DNA of 64,000 nucleotides, taken from contig JBIIRI010000001.1 of the NCBI GenBank assembly GCA_044341625.1, positions 1 to 64,000 on the forward strand. Direction: 5' to 3'. Below the pieces are notes generated by a model. That model did no database searches and was not told the origin of the DNA. It worked only from the letters and a program-made list of their open reading frames with translations. Numbering within the stretch: position 1 is the stretch's first letter; every line of letters begins with the position of its first letter. The translations under genes were made by a program, and so were the position numbers. Shown one piece after another: positions 26,310 through 35,684 of this stretch. This DNA comes from Falsiroseomonas sp044341625. Its GTDB lineage: Bacteria; Pseudomonadota; Alphaproteobacteria; Acetobacterales; Acetobacteraceae.

Positions 26310-27212
26310 ATGAGCGGACGGCTTCAGAGGATCGGCGACGAAGCCCTGGCCGCGCTGGTGCGCGGCGCCTTCGGGCTGGTGCGCGCGCTCGGGCCTGACC
26401 GCGCGTCCAATCTCGGCGCCGCCGGCGCGCGGCTGCTCGCGCAGCTGGCGCCGCAGAATCGCATCGCGCGCGAGAACATCGCTGCCGCCTTCCCCGAGAA
26501 GACCGAGGCCGAACGCGCCGCGATCCTCCGCGAAAGCTGGGAGAATCTTGGCCGCACCGCGGCGGAATATGTCCATCTCGGCGCGCTGTGGGACTGGGAC
26601 CCGGCCAATCCCGATGCCGGCCGCATCGAATTGCCCCCCGACAGCGTCGCGCGATTCCGCCAGTTGCTGGAGGACGGCAAGCCCGCGATGGTCTTCGCGG
26701 CGCATCTGGCGAATTGGGAATTGCCGGCGGTGGCCGCGCAGCGCCACGGCCTGCCGGCGGCCGCGCTGTATCGCACGCCGAACAACCGCGCGATCGCGCG
26801 CGACATCCTGGCCATGCGCCGCCCGGTGATGGGAGAGCTGATCCCCGCCGGCACCGCCGCGCCGATCCGGATGATGGAGGCGCTGGATGCCGGGCTGCAT
26901 CTCGGCATGCTGGTGGACCAGCGCTTCGGGCGCGGGCCGCAGGTGCGCTTCCTCGGCCGCACCGCGTCGGCGAACCCGCTGCTCGCGCGGCTCGCCCGGC
27001 GCTTCGATTGCCCGGTGCATGGCGCCCGCGCCATCCGCCTGCCCGGCAACCGCTTCCGGCTGGAGCTGACCGAGGCCATCGCCCTGCCCCGCGACGCGCG
27101 CGGCGTGGTGGATGTGGATGCCGCGACGCAGGCGATCAACGACATCATCGCCGGCTGGATCCGCGAACATCCCGGCCAATGGCTGTGGCAGCACCGCCGC
27201 TGGCGGATGTAG
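26310..27212 (+). CDS. lpxXL: Lysophospholipid/lipid A acyltransferase, LpxL/HtrB family (LpxXL)
   Basis: 300 aa. The catalytic HX4E motif of the family is His132-Glu137 in AAHLANWELP. The second block is at DQRFGRGPQVRFLGR and the C-terminus ends QWLWQHRRWR, as is common in LpxL proteins. In rhizobia the equivalent LpxXL transfers the very-long-chain acyl group from AcpXL to a lipid A hydroxyacyl chain at the inner membrane. Start at the ATG in GCGATGAGCGG; an in-frame extension upstream runs through the repeat element. As last gene of the cluster, it completes the pathway. Confidence 0.88.
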   Translation: MSGRLQRIGDEALAALVRGAFGLVRALGPDRASNLGAAGARLLAQLAPQNRIARENIAAAFPEKTEAERAAILRESWENLGRTAAEYVHLGALWDWDPANPDAGRIELPPDSVARFRQLLEDGKPAMVFAAHLANWELPAVAAQRHGLPAAALYRTPNNRAIARDILAMRRPVMGELIPAGTAAPIRMMEALDAGLHLGMLVDQRFGRGPQVRFLGRTASANPLLARLARRFDCPVHGARAIRLPGNRFRLELTEAIALPRDARGVVDVDAATQAINDIIAGWIREHPGQWLWQHRRWRM

Positions 27213-27309
27213 GTCTTTCCATCCGCGGCGTGGGCGCACCTGGAGCGGCACGACGTACTGGGTTGCCGCGACAGGCGTCGTCGGTCAGCGAAGACGACCG
27301 ATGAAGTGG

Positions 27310-27732
27310 GGCGCCGGGTGGCCTGTAAGCCGGGTTCTGTCCACGCCCTAGGGATGAACCCGGGGCGCTGTGCGACCATTCCTCTGGACCCTGCGTTGCC
27401 GCAGGGTTCTCGCGGCCAACCCGGGCGACGGGGCGAGAATGCCCCTGCGTCCACGCGCCTTTCGGCACGCTTCGCCGGCCGCCCCTATTCGGCCTTGCTC
27501 CCGGTGGGGTTTGCCATGCCGCCCCCGTCGCCGGGGGCGCGGTGGGCTCTTGCCCCACCCTTTCACCCTTACCGCGGGGTGTTTCCACGCCGTGGCGGTC
27601 TGCTCTCTGTGGCACTTTCCCTGGGGTTTGACCCCCGCCGGTCGTTGACCGGCACCGTATTCCCGTGGAGCCCGGACTTTCCTCCAGCCGCGTGTCGCCA
27701 CGCTGCCAGCGGTCGCCCAGCCACCCGACGCC
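27310..27732 (-). ncRNA. rnpB: RNase P RNA (type A)
   Basis: About 423 nt on the minus strand. The 5' region has GGCTGGGCGACC and the universal GAGGAAAGTCCGGGCTCC segment; the 3' region has ACAGAACCCGGCTTACAGG. The ends pair into a P1 helix (GGCG-T-CGGGTGGC with GCCACCCG-G-CGCC), which fixes the boundaries to within a few bases. This catalytic RNA removes 5' leaders of tRNA precursors. It accounts for the nearly 600-bp stretch without a protein gene. Confidence 0.95.
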
Positions 27733-27743
27733 ATGGCTCATGT

Positions 27744-27760
27744 GCGCCCCCCGGGGGCGC
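27744..27760 (-). terminator. GC hairpin between exporter gene and rnpB
   Basis: Near-perfect inverted repeat GCGCCCCC/GGGGGCGC just beyond the stop of the minus-strand exporter and upstream of rnpB. There is no T-run, so it may be a weak terminator or RNA-stabilising hairpin; function inferred from position only. Confidence 0.35.
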
Positions 27761-27794
27761 GGGTCAACGCCCAGGGCCAGGATGAGAGGGCTGG

Positions 27795-29330
27795 CTAGAC
27801 CCGCTGCAGCGGCACCCGGGCGGAAAGCCAGGCCGCGCCGGCCAGCATCAGCGCGGCGGCCAGGAAGGCGGCGCGGAAGGCGCCGGTCATGGCTTCCCGG
27901 AACTCGGCGCGGGCCGCCTCCGCCAGCCCGGCCAGCGCGTCCGGGCCCTGGTTCACCAGGGCCACGAACAACGCCGCGGCATCGCCCCCGCCTTCCCCCG
28001 TCCCGCCATGCGCCACCAGCGTGCCGAACAGCACCGTCCCCATCAGCGCCGTGCCGCTCGCCGCGCCGAGGGAGCGGATGAACTGCACCGAGGCCGTGGC
28101 CGCCCCCAGCCGCTCTCGCCCGGCGGCGAATTGCACCACGACCTGCACCATCGGGAAGGAGGTGCCGAGCGCGATGGAGGCCAGCCCGAGCAGCAGCGCC
28201 ACCACCGGCACCGCGAGCGCCCCCGTGCTCAGCGCGACGCCCGCCATGATCGCCGCCGCGAGGGCGAGCCCGATGGTGGGCCAGATCATCGTCCGCCCGG
28301 TCCGCGCCAGCAGTTGCCCCGACGCCATGGCGCCGAGCGCCGCCGCCGCCGCCAGCGGCAGCAGCGCGAGGCCGGAGGCCGCCGGCGACAACCCGCGCAC
28401 CGCGACGAAATAGATCGGCAGGAAAGCGATGGCGCCCACGAAAGCGCCCGAGACCAGCGCCGAGGACAGGTTGGCCCGCCAGATCGAAGGCTCGCCCAGC
28501 ACCTGGAGCGGCAGCAGCGGGTCGGCCGCGCGCCGTTCCTGCCGCCACAGCAGGACAAGCGCGAGGGCGGCAACGGCGCCAAGCCCCGCCGCCACCGCAA
28601 GCGGCCCGGGTGCGAGACGCCGCAGCTGGTCGAGCGCGAGCAGCGTCGGGGCCACGAACAGCACGAACAGCGCCAGCCCCATCCAGTCGAAGGAGAAGCC
28701 CTTGGCCGAGCCCGGCGCGGCGCCATCCAGTCGGCGCACCACAAGCCAGGCCGCGACCAGCGCCAGGGGCGGCTGCACCATGAACACGGCGCGCCAGCCG
28801 AGCCATTCGGTCAGCAGCCCGCCCACCACCGGCCCGGCCGCCGAGGCGGCGGCGAAGATCGCCGCGATCCAGGCCTGGAAGCGCCCGCGTTCCCGCGGCG
28901 GCACGAATTCCCCGATCAGCGCGATGGACAGCGAGATCAGCCCGCCCCCGCCCAGCCCCTGCACCAGCCGCGCCAGCGCCAGCGTATCCAGCGTGGGCGC
29001 CACCGCGCAGAGCACCGCGCCCAGGGCATAGAGCGCGAGCGAAACCAGCAGCATCCGCCTTCGCCCGAAGGCATCGCCCAGCCGCCCATGCACCGGCGCC
29101 GCGATGGTGGTCCCGACCAGATAAGCGACCACGACCCAAGAGATCCGCTCCACCTCGCCCACCGAGCGGGCGATGGCGGGCAGGGCCGCGGCGACGATGG
29201 TCTGGTCCAGCGCCGCGCCGAACATGGCCAGCCCCACGGCGGGGAAGACGCGGAAGAACAGCCGCCGCAGCGCGGCATGGCTCAGCGCCGCATCGGCCTG
29301 CGCGCCGGGAGGGGGGGAGTTGGGGGCCAT
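27795..29330 (-). CDS. MFS drug exporter, DHA2 family (EmrB/QacA type)
   Basis: 511 aa, about 14 membrane segments. The DHA2 motif LDQTIVAAALPAIARSVG is at residues 41-58, motif A GRLGDAFGRRRM follows, and motif C-like GPVVGGLLTEWLGWRAVF is in TM5. Proton-driven export of amphiphilic compounds from the cytosol is expected. No EmrA-like partner or regulator adjoins. rnpB lies downstream on the same strand. Confidence 0.88.
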   Translation of the reverse strand: MAPNSPPPGAQADAALSHAALRRLFFRVFPAVGLAMFGAALDQTIVAAALPAIARSVGEVERISWVVVAYLVGTTIAAPVHGRLGDAFGRRRMLLVSLALYALGAVLCAVAPTLDTLALARLVQGLGGGGLISLSIALIGEFVPPRERGRFQAWIAAIFAAASAAGPVVGGLLTEWLGWRAVFMVQPPLALVAAWLVVRRLDGAAPGSAKGFSFDWMGLALFVLFVAPTLLALDQLRRLAPGPLAVAAGLGAVAALALVLLWRQERRAADPLLPLQVLGEPSIWRANLSSALVSGAFVGAIAFLPIYFVAVRGLSPAASGLALLPLAAAAALGAMASGQLLARTGRTMIWPTIGLALAAAIMAGVALSTGALAVPVVALLLGLASIALGTSFPMVQVVVQFAAGRERLGAATASVQFIRSLGAASGTALMGTVLFGTLVAHGGTGEGGGDAAALFVALVNQGPDALAGLAEAARAEFREAMTGAFRAAFLAAALMLAGAAWLSARVPLQRV

Positions 29331-29361
29331 CGGCCCAGTCTAGGCGCAAAAGTCTGGGCGC

Positions 29362-29385
29362 AAAGCCGGCCTTGCCCAGGCCGGC
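29362..29385 (-). terminator. Likely terminator after accA
   Basis: On the minus strand an 8-bp stem GCCGGCCT/AGGCCGGC with a five-base loop is followed by TTT, 17 nt past the accA stop and before the exporter gene. The short T-run makes it moderate. Confidence 0.5.
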
Positions 29386-29401
29386 GCGTCGCGCCGGCGG
29401 G

Positions 29402-30358
29402 CTACATGACGCCGCCGCGACCCATTTCGAGGAACTTCTCGCGCCGGCGGGCGCGCAGCGTCGCGCCGTCCAGCGCCAGCAGCGGCTCCAGCAGCGACCA
29501 CACCTTGTCGCCCACCGCCGCCATCAGCGCATCGGCGTTGCGATGCGCGCCGCCGAGCGGCTCCGGCACGATGGCATCCACCAGGTTCAGGCGGCGCAGA
29601 TCCTCGGCGGTCAGCCGCAGCGCCTCGGCCGCCGTCGCCGCCTGGGCGGCGTCGCGCCAGAGGATGGAGGCGCAGCCCTCCGGGCTGATCACGGAATAGA
29701 CGGCGTGTTCCAGCATCACCACGCGGTCGGCGGCGGCGAGCGCGATGGCCCCGCCCGAACCGCCTTCCCCGATGATGGTCGCGATGAAGGGCACCGGCGC
29801 GTCGAGCCCGGCCTCGATGGAACGGGCGATGGCTTCCGCCTGGCCGCGCGCCTCCGCCTCGATGCCCGGGAAGGCGCCGGCGGTGTCGACGAAGGAGATG
29901 ATCGGCAGGCCGAAGCGGCCGGCGAGTTCCATGATGCGGCGCGCCTTGCGGTAGCCCTCGGGCCGCGCCATGCCGAAATTATGCTTCACACGGCTTTCGG
30001 TGTCCCGGCCCTTCTCGGTGCCGAGAACCGCGACCGCCCGGCCGCGGAACCGCCCGAGGCCGGCCACCACCGCCGCGTCATCGGCATAGGCCCGGTCGCC
30101 GGCCAGCGGCGTCCAGTCCGTGATCAGGGCGCGGACGTAGTCAAGCGCCTTCGGCCGTTCCGGATGGCGGGCAACCAGCGTCTTCTGCCAGGGCGAGAGC
30201 TTGGCATAGGTCTGGCGCAGCAGGGATTCGGCCTTGTCGCGAAGCCGGCCGACCTCCTCGGCCACGTCGATACCGCCCGCATCGGTGGTCCGGCGGAGCT
30301 CCTCGATCTTGCCTTCGAGCTCGGCGATCGGCTTTTCGAATTCAAGGAAGTGGCGCAT
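29402..30358 (-). CDS. accA: Acetyl-CoA carboxylase carboxyltransferase subunit alpha
   Basis: 318 aa, the standard AccA length. Begins MRHFLEFEKPIAELEGKIEE, the conserved N-terminal helix. Further blocks include RPKALDYV, FGLPIISFVDTAGAFPGIEAE and GEGGSGGAIALA, the carboxybiotin/acyl-CoA site. With AccD it transfers the carboxyl group from biotin to acetyl-CoA, giving malonyl-CoA for fatty acids, including the long chains of the XL cluster. accB, accC and accD are elsewhere. Cytosolic. Confidence 0.96.
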   Translation of the reverse strand: MRHFLEFEKPIAELEGKIEELRRTTDAGGIDVAEEVGRLRDKAESLLRQTYAKLSPWQKTLVARHPERPKALDYVRALITDWTPLAGDRAYADDAAVVAGLGRFRGRAVAVLGTEKGRDTESRVKHNFGMARPEGYRKARRIMELAGRFGLPIISFVDTAGAFPGIEAEARGQAEAIARSIEAGLDAPVPFIATIIGEGGSGGAIALAAADRVVMLEHAVYSVISPEGCASILWRDAAQAATAAEALRLTAEDLRRLNLVDAIVPEPLGGAHRNADALMAAVGDKVWSLLEPLLALDGATLRARRREKFLEMGRGGVM

Positions 30359-30417
30359 GGCGCCCCGGTGTTAGCCTGGAACGCGGGCGGGCGAAAGCGT
30401 TGGCGGCGCCTGCCCCC

Positions 30418-31449
30418 TCAGCACGCGGCGGGGGGCGGGGTGGCGGTGGCGAAGCGCAGCAGGCAGGCCCCAAAACGGTCGTTGAACGCGCCGCTCGCCC
30501 CCGCACCATGTCCGGTCGGCTGTTCGGGGCGGTCGATGAACAAGAAGGCGCCGGCCCGCGCGCCGAGTTCGCGGAACAGCCGAGCGCGTGCCTCAGGCTC
30601 AGCATCGAAGGGGTCTTCGCGGAACACCGCGACAGCCAGGCGGGCTCCGGGCGCTCCCGCAGCGGCGGCCACGATAGTGCGCAGGTCGTCCAATTGCCGT
30701 TGGTGGGCCGCGCTGCCGGTCTGGCCATGAGCGGCCGGGGCGACCGCGATGGCCACATCGACCAGCCCCGGCGTCTCGAGGGCCATGAGGCTGTTCCAGC
30801 CGCCACGGGATTGGCCCGCGACGACGACATGCCGGTAGCCCCGGCGCCGCAGCTCCGTGAGGTCGCCAGCCAGCCAGCCGGCGGCGCGCGCGGTCTCGTC
30901 CGAATTGGGGTGGCGGTCGAAGCGCCACACATCGTAGCCGGCATTGTTGAAACGCCGCGTCCAGGCTTGCGGCTGCCCGCCCCGGCTGTCCGCGCCGCCC
31001 GCCGAGCGCCCATGGGCGAAGACCAGCACCCCGCGCGCCTGGTCCGGCCCCCACCAGAGGAAGCGCGGATCCGGCACCGTCTCATGGTTCCAGGAGGACA
31101 GGCGCATCCCGGCCGGCGGCTCCGGCGGCGCCCAAGCGCGGCCGGGCAGCACCACCGCCAGATCGCGCACCGCCACCTCGCAGGGCGCGCCGCCGCTGCG
31201 GCGCTGGCAGCTGTCCAGGGCGCGTTGCTCGAGCTCCTCTGGCGTACCGCCGAGTGATTGCCAGCCTATCGCCCCGTTCGGGCCAAGCGCCAGGACCCGC
31301 GGCACCGGATAGCGCAGGAAACGCTCGACGCTGGCGCGGTCGGGCTGCGAGAGACCGGGGCTTGCCGCCATCTCCAGCAGCGGATTGCGCGGCTGCGCCG
31401 CTGCCGGCCAGGCTGCGAGGAGCAGGAGCAGGACGGCGGGGAGGCGCAT
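30418..31449 (-). CDS. Exported alpha/beta-hydrolase-fold protein
   Basis: 343 aa with a signal peptide (MRLPAVLLLLLAAWPAAA, residues 1-18). The nucleophile elbow GQSRGGW and an earlier VLVFAHGRS oxyanion-type strand support an alpha/beta-hydrolase fold; a cysteine pair in DSCQRRSGGAPCE suggests a periplasmic disulfide. Start fixed by the signal peptide; the longer in-frame reading adds 51 residues of poor-quality sequence. The substrate is unknown. Located 59 nt before accA on the same strand. Confidence 0.78.
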   Translation of the reverse strand: MRLPAVLLLLLAAWPAAAQPRNPLLEMAASPGLSQPDRASVERFLRYPVPRVLALGPNGAIGWQSLGGTPEELEQRALDSCQRRSGGAPCEVAVRDLAVVLPGRAWAPPEPPAGMRLSSWNHETVPDPRFLWWGPDQARGVLVFAHGRSAGGADSRGGQPQAWTRRFNNAGYDVWRFDRHPNSDETARAAGWLAGDLTELRRRGYRHVVVAGQSRGGWNSLMALETPGLVDVAIAVAPAAHGQTGSAAHQRQLDDLRTIVAAAAGAPGARLAVAVFREDPFDAEPEARARLFRELGARAGAFLFIDRPEQPTGHGAGASGAFNDRFGACLLRFATATPPPAAC

Positions 31450-31634
31450 GGGACGATCCCGGTTCGTTTCGAATGCATGCTGCAAACATGCCGCCGGCCT
31501 GTCCAGCGCCGGGTCACGCAGCCACCCGGCCCGCGCCGGCGCGGCCCGCCCATCTCCGGGCAAGGCTTGCCCCGGCCCGGCGGGGGCGGCATGTTCCGCC
31601 ACCTTTTCCCGACCCCCAAAGGGACTTCCCCACC

Positions 31635-32870
31635 ATGCGCGTCAAGGACGTGAAGAAGGTCGTTCTCGCCTACTCCGGCGGGCTCGACACCAGCGTGATC
31701 CTCAAGTGGCTGCAGACCACCTACAAGTGCGAGGTGGTGACCTTCACCGCCGATCTCGGCCAGGGCGAGGAGCTTGGCCCGGCGCGCGACAAGGCGCTGA
31801 TGCTCGGCATCAAGCCCGAGAACATCTTCATCGACGACCTGCGCGAGACCTTCGTGAAGGACTTCGTCTTCCCGATGTTCCGCGCCAATGCGCTGTATGA
31901 GGGGATGTATCTCCTCGGCACCTCCATCGCCCGGCCGCTGATCGCGCAGCGCCAGATCGAGATCGCGGAGCAGGTCGGCGCGGATGCCGTGGCGCATGGC
32001 GCGACTGGCAAGGGCAACGACCAGGTCCGCTTCGAGATCGGCTATTACGCGCTGAAGCCGGATGTGAAGGTCATCGCGCCCTGGCGCGAATGGGACCTGA
32101 CCAGCCGCACCGCGCTGATCGCCTTCGCCGAACAGCACCAGATCCCCATCGCCAAGGACAAGCGCGGCGAAGCGCCCTTCAGCGTGGACGCCAACCTTCT
32201 CCACAGCAGCTCCGAGGGCAAGATCCTCGAGGAGCCGTGGGATGCGGCGGATGAGATGGTGTGGCAGCGCACCATCAGCCCGATGGACGCCCCCGACCGC
32301 GCGACCGAGATTACCATCGAGTTCGAGCGCGGTGACGCGGTGGGCATCAACGGCGAACGCATGTCGCCCGCGACCCTGCTGACGCGCCTGAACGCGCTGG
32401 GCAAGGAGAATGGGATCGGCCGGCTCGACCTGGTGGAGAACCGCTTCGTCGGCATGAAGTCCCGCGGCTGCTACGAGACGCCGGGCGGCACCATCCTGTA
32501 TGTCGCGCACCGCGCGATGGAGAGCATTACGCTGGACCGGGAGGCCGCGCACCTCAAGGACAGCCTGATGCCGCGCTATGCGGAGATCATCTACAACGGC
32601 TTCTGGTTCAGCCCGGAGCGGCGGATGCTGCAGGCGCTGATCGACCAGAGCCAGGCCAGCGTGACGGGCACGGTGCGGCTGAAGCTCTACAAGGGCAACA
32701 CGATCGTCACGGGGCGGCAGTCGCCGCACAGCCTGTACTCGATGAAGCACGTGACCTTCGAGGACGACCAGGGCGCCTATGACCAGTTCGATGCCCAGGG
32801 CTTCATCAAGCTGAACGCGCTGCGCCTGCGCCTCGGCGCCATGGCCGGCCGCAAGGGCGGCGCGCTGTAA
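31635..32870 (+). CDS. argG: Argininosuccinate synthase
   Basis: 411 aa, normal length. The PP-loop ATP-binding motif AYSGGLDTS is at residues 12-20, and the substrate block GATGKGNDQVRFEI and EIGYYALKPD are present. It joins citrulline and aspartate using ATP in arginine synthesis, as a cytosolic tetramer. Start ATG is set by the conserved N-terminus MRVKDVKKVVLAYSGG; an in-frame stretch upstream is antisense to the hydrolase. Single gene followed by a strong hairpin at 32880. Confidence 0.97.
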   Translation: MRVKDVKKVVLAYSGGLDTSVILKWLQTTYKCEVVTFTADLGQGEELGPARDKALMLGIKPENIFIDDLRETFVKDFVFPMFRANALYEGMYLLGTSIARPLIAQRQIEIAEQVGADAVAHGATGKGNDQVRFEIGYYALKPDVKVIAPWREWDLTSRTALIAFAEQHQIPIAKDKRGEAPFSVDANLLHSSSEGKILEEPWDAADEMVWQRTISPMDAPDRATEITIEFERGDAVGINGERMSPATLLTRLNALGKENGIGRLDLVENRFVGMKSRGCYETPGGTILYVAHRAMESITLDREAAHLKDSLMPRYAEIIYNGFWFSPERRMLQALIDQSQASVTGTVRLKLYKGNTIVTGRQSPHSLYSMKHVTFEDDQGAYDQFDAQGFIKLNALRLRLGAMAGRKGGAL

Positions 32871-32879
32871 CCCAGAACT

Positions 32880-32910
32880 CCCTCTCCCCCCCCCCGACGG
32901 GGGGAGAGGG
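32880..32910. repeat. C/G-tract hairpin (CCCTCTCCCC family), copy 1
   Basis: A perfect 12-bp stem CCCTCTCCCCCC/GGGGGGAGAGGG with a seven-base loop, 9 nt after argG, followed by TCGGGGTGAGGGGG. The same opening CCCTCTCCCCCCGACGGGG recurs at 61005. No T-run; it may end argG transcription in a Rho-assisted way or protect its 3' end. Confidence 0.6.
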
Positions 32911-32945
32911 TCGGGGTGAGGGGGCCTCCCCATGATCGCCGCCCC

Positions 32946-34142
32946 ATGACCGACGCCCGCTTCACCGCTGCGGTGGTCGCCGCACAGGTGCTGGTGCAGA
33001 TCGGCGCCTTCACCCTGCCGGCCCTGCTGCCCGGCTACATGGACCGCTGGTCGCTCTCGGCGACCGAGGCAGGCTGGCTCGTCGGTGCCTTCTTCGCCGC
33101 CTATGTGGTCGCAGTACCGGTGCTGGTCGCGCTGACGGACCGGCTGCCGGCGCAATGGATCTACCTGGTCGGCGCCGGCGCCACCGCCCTGTCCCATCTC
33201 GGCTTCGCCTTCCTCGCGGAGGGGTTCTGGAGCGCGCTGGCGCTGCGCGCCATCGGCGGCATCGGCTGGGCGGGCGCCTATATGCCGGGGCTCAAGGTGC
33301 TGGCGGACCGGCAGGAAGGCGCGGCGCAGTCGCGCGCCGTCAGCTGGCACGCGGCCGGCGTCGGCATCGCAGGCGCCGTGTCCTTCGCCGTGGCGGGCGC
33401 GATCGATGCGCTGGCAGGCCCGGAAGCCGCCTTCGTGTTCGGCGGCGTGGCGGCGCTCGCGGCGGGGGCGATCGGGCTGGCGGTGATGCCGGGGGCCGCC
33501 CCGCGCGAGCCTCGCTCGCTGGCGGCGGCGCTGGATTTCCGCCCCGTGCTCCGCAACCGCGCGGCGATGGCCTGGATCGCGGGCTACACGGCGCATACCT
33601 GGGAACTGGGCGCGCTCCGGGCCTGGGGCGTGACGTTCCTGGCCGCCGCCATCGCGCTGCACGGCGCGCCCGCCTGGCTGCCGGGGCCGAACCTGCTGTT
33701 CACGGTCGCCGGGCTGCTCGGCGTCGCAATCTCGGTCGCGGGGAACGAGACGGCGCAGCGCTTCGGGCGGATGCGGATGGTGGCCGTCGCGATGGGGACG
33801 GGCGCAGTGCTGTCCCTGGCCGCCGGGGTCTCGCTGCTGGTCTCCGCGCCCCTGGCGGCGCTCTGCGTGATGCTCTGGAACGCCGCGATCTACCTGGACA
33901 GCGCGGCGCTGACGACGGGCACGCTCGAGGTCTCGGACCGGGCCCGGCGCGGCGCGACGATGGGGCTGCACAGCATGTGCGGCTATGCGGGCGGCTTCCT
34001 CGGCCCCGTCGGGCTGGGCATGGCGCTGGACCTGGCCGGCCCGGACCCTGTGCTCGGCTGGACGCTGGCTTTCGGCCAGCTGGCGCTGGTGACCCTGGCC
34101 GGGCTCTGGGCGGTGCGGCGGCTGGGGCGCGCCGCGCCCTGA
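32946..34142 (+). CDS. MFS transporter
   Basis: 398 aa, 12 predicted membrane segments arranged as two six-helix halves, starting MTDARFTAAVVAAQVLVQIG. It resembles CynX/NimT-like and YbfB-type MFS carriers in general layout; motif A is degenerate (ALTDRLPAQWIY). The substrate cannot be inferred. Start: ATG at 32946, preferred over a weaker in-frame codon 30 nt upstream inside the hairpin repeat. It is followed by a GC hairpin and then thrC. Confidence 0.8.
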   Translation: MTDARFTAAVVAAQVLVQIGAFTLPALLPGYMDRWSLSATEAGWLVGAFFAAYVVAVPVLVALTDRLPAQWIYLVGAGATALSHLGFAFLAEGFWSALALRAIGGIGWAGAYMPGLKVLADRQEGAAQSRAVSWHAAGVGIAGAVSFAVAGAIDALAGPEAAFVFGGVAALAAGAIGLAVMPGAAPREPRSLAAALDFRPVLRNRAAMAWIAGYTAHTWELGALRAWGVTFLAAAIALHGAPAWLPGPNLLFTVAGLLGVAISVAGNETAQRFGRMRMVAVAMGTGAVLSLAAGVSLLVSAPLAALCVMLWNAAIYLDSAALTTGTLEVSDRARRGATMGLHSMCGYAGGFLGPVGLGMALDLAGPDPVLGWTLAFGQLALVTLAGLWAVRRLGRAAP

Positions 34143-34149
34143 CGGGCCA

Positions 34150-34166
34150 GCGGGCCACAGGCCCGC
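34150..34166 (+). terminator. GC hairpin after the MFS gene
   Basis: Seven-base-pair stem GCGGGCC/GGCCCGC with an ACA loop, 8 nt beyond the MFS stop. No T-run follows, so termination is only suggested. Confidence 0.35.
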
Positions 34167-34257
34167 GTGCCGGGTCTGGCCGTTCCGCGGCGCTGTCATC
34201 CCCATGGCGGGGGCGCCCCCTCGCGAAAGGGCGCGGTCGGGACTACCTTCCAGGGCC

Positions 34258-35664
34258 ATGATGTATGTCTCGACCAGGGGCGAGGCCCCGCCCCGCGATT
34301 TCGAAGGCGTCCTGCTGGCGGGATTGGCCGAGGATGGCGGCCTGTTCGTGCCCGAATCCTGGCCGGTTCTGACTGCCGCCGAATGGCGCGAGCTGCGCGG
34401 CCTGCCCTATCCGGACCTCGCCGCGCGAATCCTGGCGCTGTTCACCGGCGGCCAGCCGGATGAAGCCACGCTGCGCCCGCTGCTGGCGCAGGCCTATGCC
34501 GGCTTCGGCCACCGCGCCGTCTGCCCGCTGGTGCAACTCGACAGCCGCGTCTTCGCGCAGGAGTTGTTCCACGGCCCGACGCTGGCCTTCAAGGACATGG
34601 CGATGCAGGCGCTGGGCCTGCTGTTCGACCGCGCGCTGGCCCGCCGCGGGGAACGGGTGACGATCGTCGCCGCGACGTCCGGCGACACCGGCTCCGCCGC
34701 CATCGAGGCCTGCCGGGATCGCGCGGCCATCGATATCGTGGTGCTGCACCCCGAAGGCCGCACCAGCGCCGTGCAGCGGCGGCAGATGACCACCGTGCTG
34801 TCGCCGAATGTCGCCAACCTCGCCATCGACGGATCCTTCGACGATTGCCAGGATCTGGTGAAGGCGATGTTCGCCGATGCGCCCTTCCGCAACGAGGTGC
34901 GGCTGGCGGCAGTGAATTCCATCAACTGGGCGCGAGTCGCACTGCAGATACCCTATTACGTCGCCGCCGCCCTGTCGCTCGGCGCGCCGGACCGGGAGGT
35001 TGCCTTCGCTGTGCCGACCGGGAATTTCGGCAATGTGCTGGCCGCCTGGGCGGCGCGGCGCATGGGGCTGCCGATCGCGCAGCTGATCGTGGCATCGAAC
35101 CGCAACGACATCCTGACGCGCTTCCTGAGCGCGAACGACATGACGGTGCGCGCGGTGGAGCCTTCCCTTTCGCCGTCCATGGACATCCAGGTCAGCTCCA
35201 ATTTCGAACGCTTGCTGTTCGAATTGCTGGGCCGCGACCCGAAGGCGACGGCGGAGACGATGCGCCGCTTCCGAGCCGAAGGCCGCATGCCGGTGCCCGA
35301 CGCCGCCTGGGGCGCCGCGACGCAGATATTCCGCGGCTTCGCGCTGGACGACGAGAACACGCTGGCCGAGATCGCCCGGCTGTGGCGGGAGAATGGCTAC
35401 CTCGCCGATCCGCATACCGCCATCGGCACCGCGGCCGCGCTGGCCGTGCCGCCCGCCGATCCCGCGATCCCGGTGGTGGTCGCCGCCACCGCGCATCCGG
35501 CCAAGTTCCCCGATGCGGTGCAGCGCGCCACCGGCGTCTCGCCGCCCCTGCCCCCGAGGCTGGCCGACCTGTTCGACCGGCCCGAACGCCTCACCCGCCT
35601 GCCCGCCGAACTCGATCCCGTCGAGGCCTTCGTGCGCGCCCATATCCGCCGCAACGCCGCGTGA
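34258..35664 (+). CDS. thrC: Threonine synthase
   Basis: 468 aa, the long proteobacterial form. The PLP-binding Lys is Lys112 in LAFKDMAMQ; the phosphate loop ATSGDTGSAAIE and the N-terminal MMYVSTRGEAPPRDFEG, close to the family's M-YVSTRG start, are clear. It converts O-phosphohomoserine to threonine. ATG 34258 and the next codon ATG 34261 are equally possible starts. The M16 peptidase gene begins 21 nt later, an arrangement often seen in alphaproteobacteria. Confidence 0.96.
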   Translation: MMYVSTRGEAPPRDFEGVLLAGLAEDGGLFVPESWPVLTAAEWRELRGLPYPDLAARILALFTGGQPDEATLRPLLAQAYAGFGHRAVCPLVQLDSRVFAQELFHGPTLAFKDMAMQALGLLFDRALARRGERVTIVAATSGDTGSAAIEACRDRAAIDIVVLHPEGRTSAVQRRQMTTVLSPNVANLAIDGSFDDCQDLVKAMFADAPFRNEVRLAAVNSINWARVALQIPYYVAAALSLGAPDREVAFAVPTGNFGNVLAAWAARRMGLPIAQLIVASNRNDILTRFLSANDMTVRAVEPSLSPSMDIQVSSNFERLLFELLGRDPKATAETMRRFRAEGRMPVPDAAWGAATQIFRGFALDDENTLAEIARLWRENGYLADPHTAIGTAAALAVPPADPAIPVVVAATAHPAKFPDAVQRATGVSPPLPPRLADLFDRPERLTRLPAELDPVEAFVRAHIRRNAA

Positions 35665-35684
35665 CGCCGCGAGCAAGGACAACG

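Noticed and set aside
27213..27309. Terminator downstream of rnpB
   Set aside because: A CGGTC/GACCG five-pair stem is too weak to call.
31266..34259. 997-codon minus-strand open frame across argG and the MFS gene
   Set aside because: Antisense to two well-supported genes and lacks any recognisable domain; an effect of codon bias at high GC.
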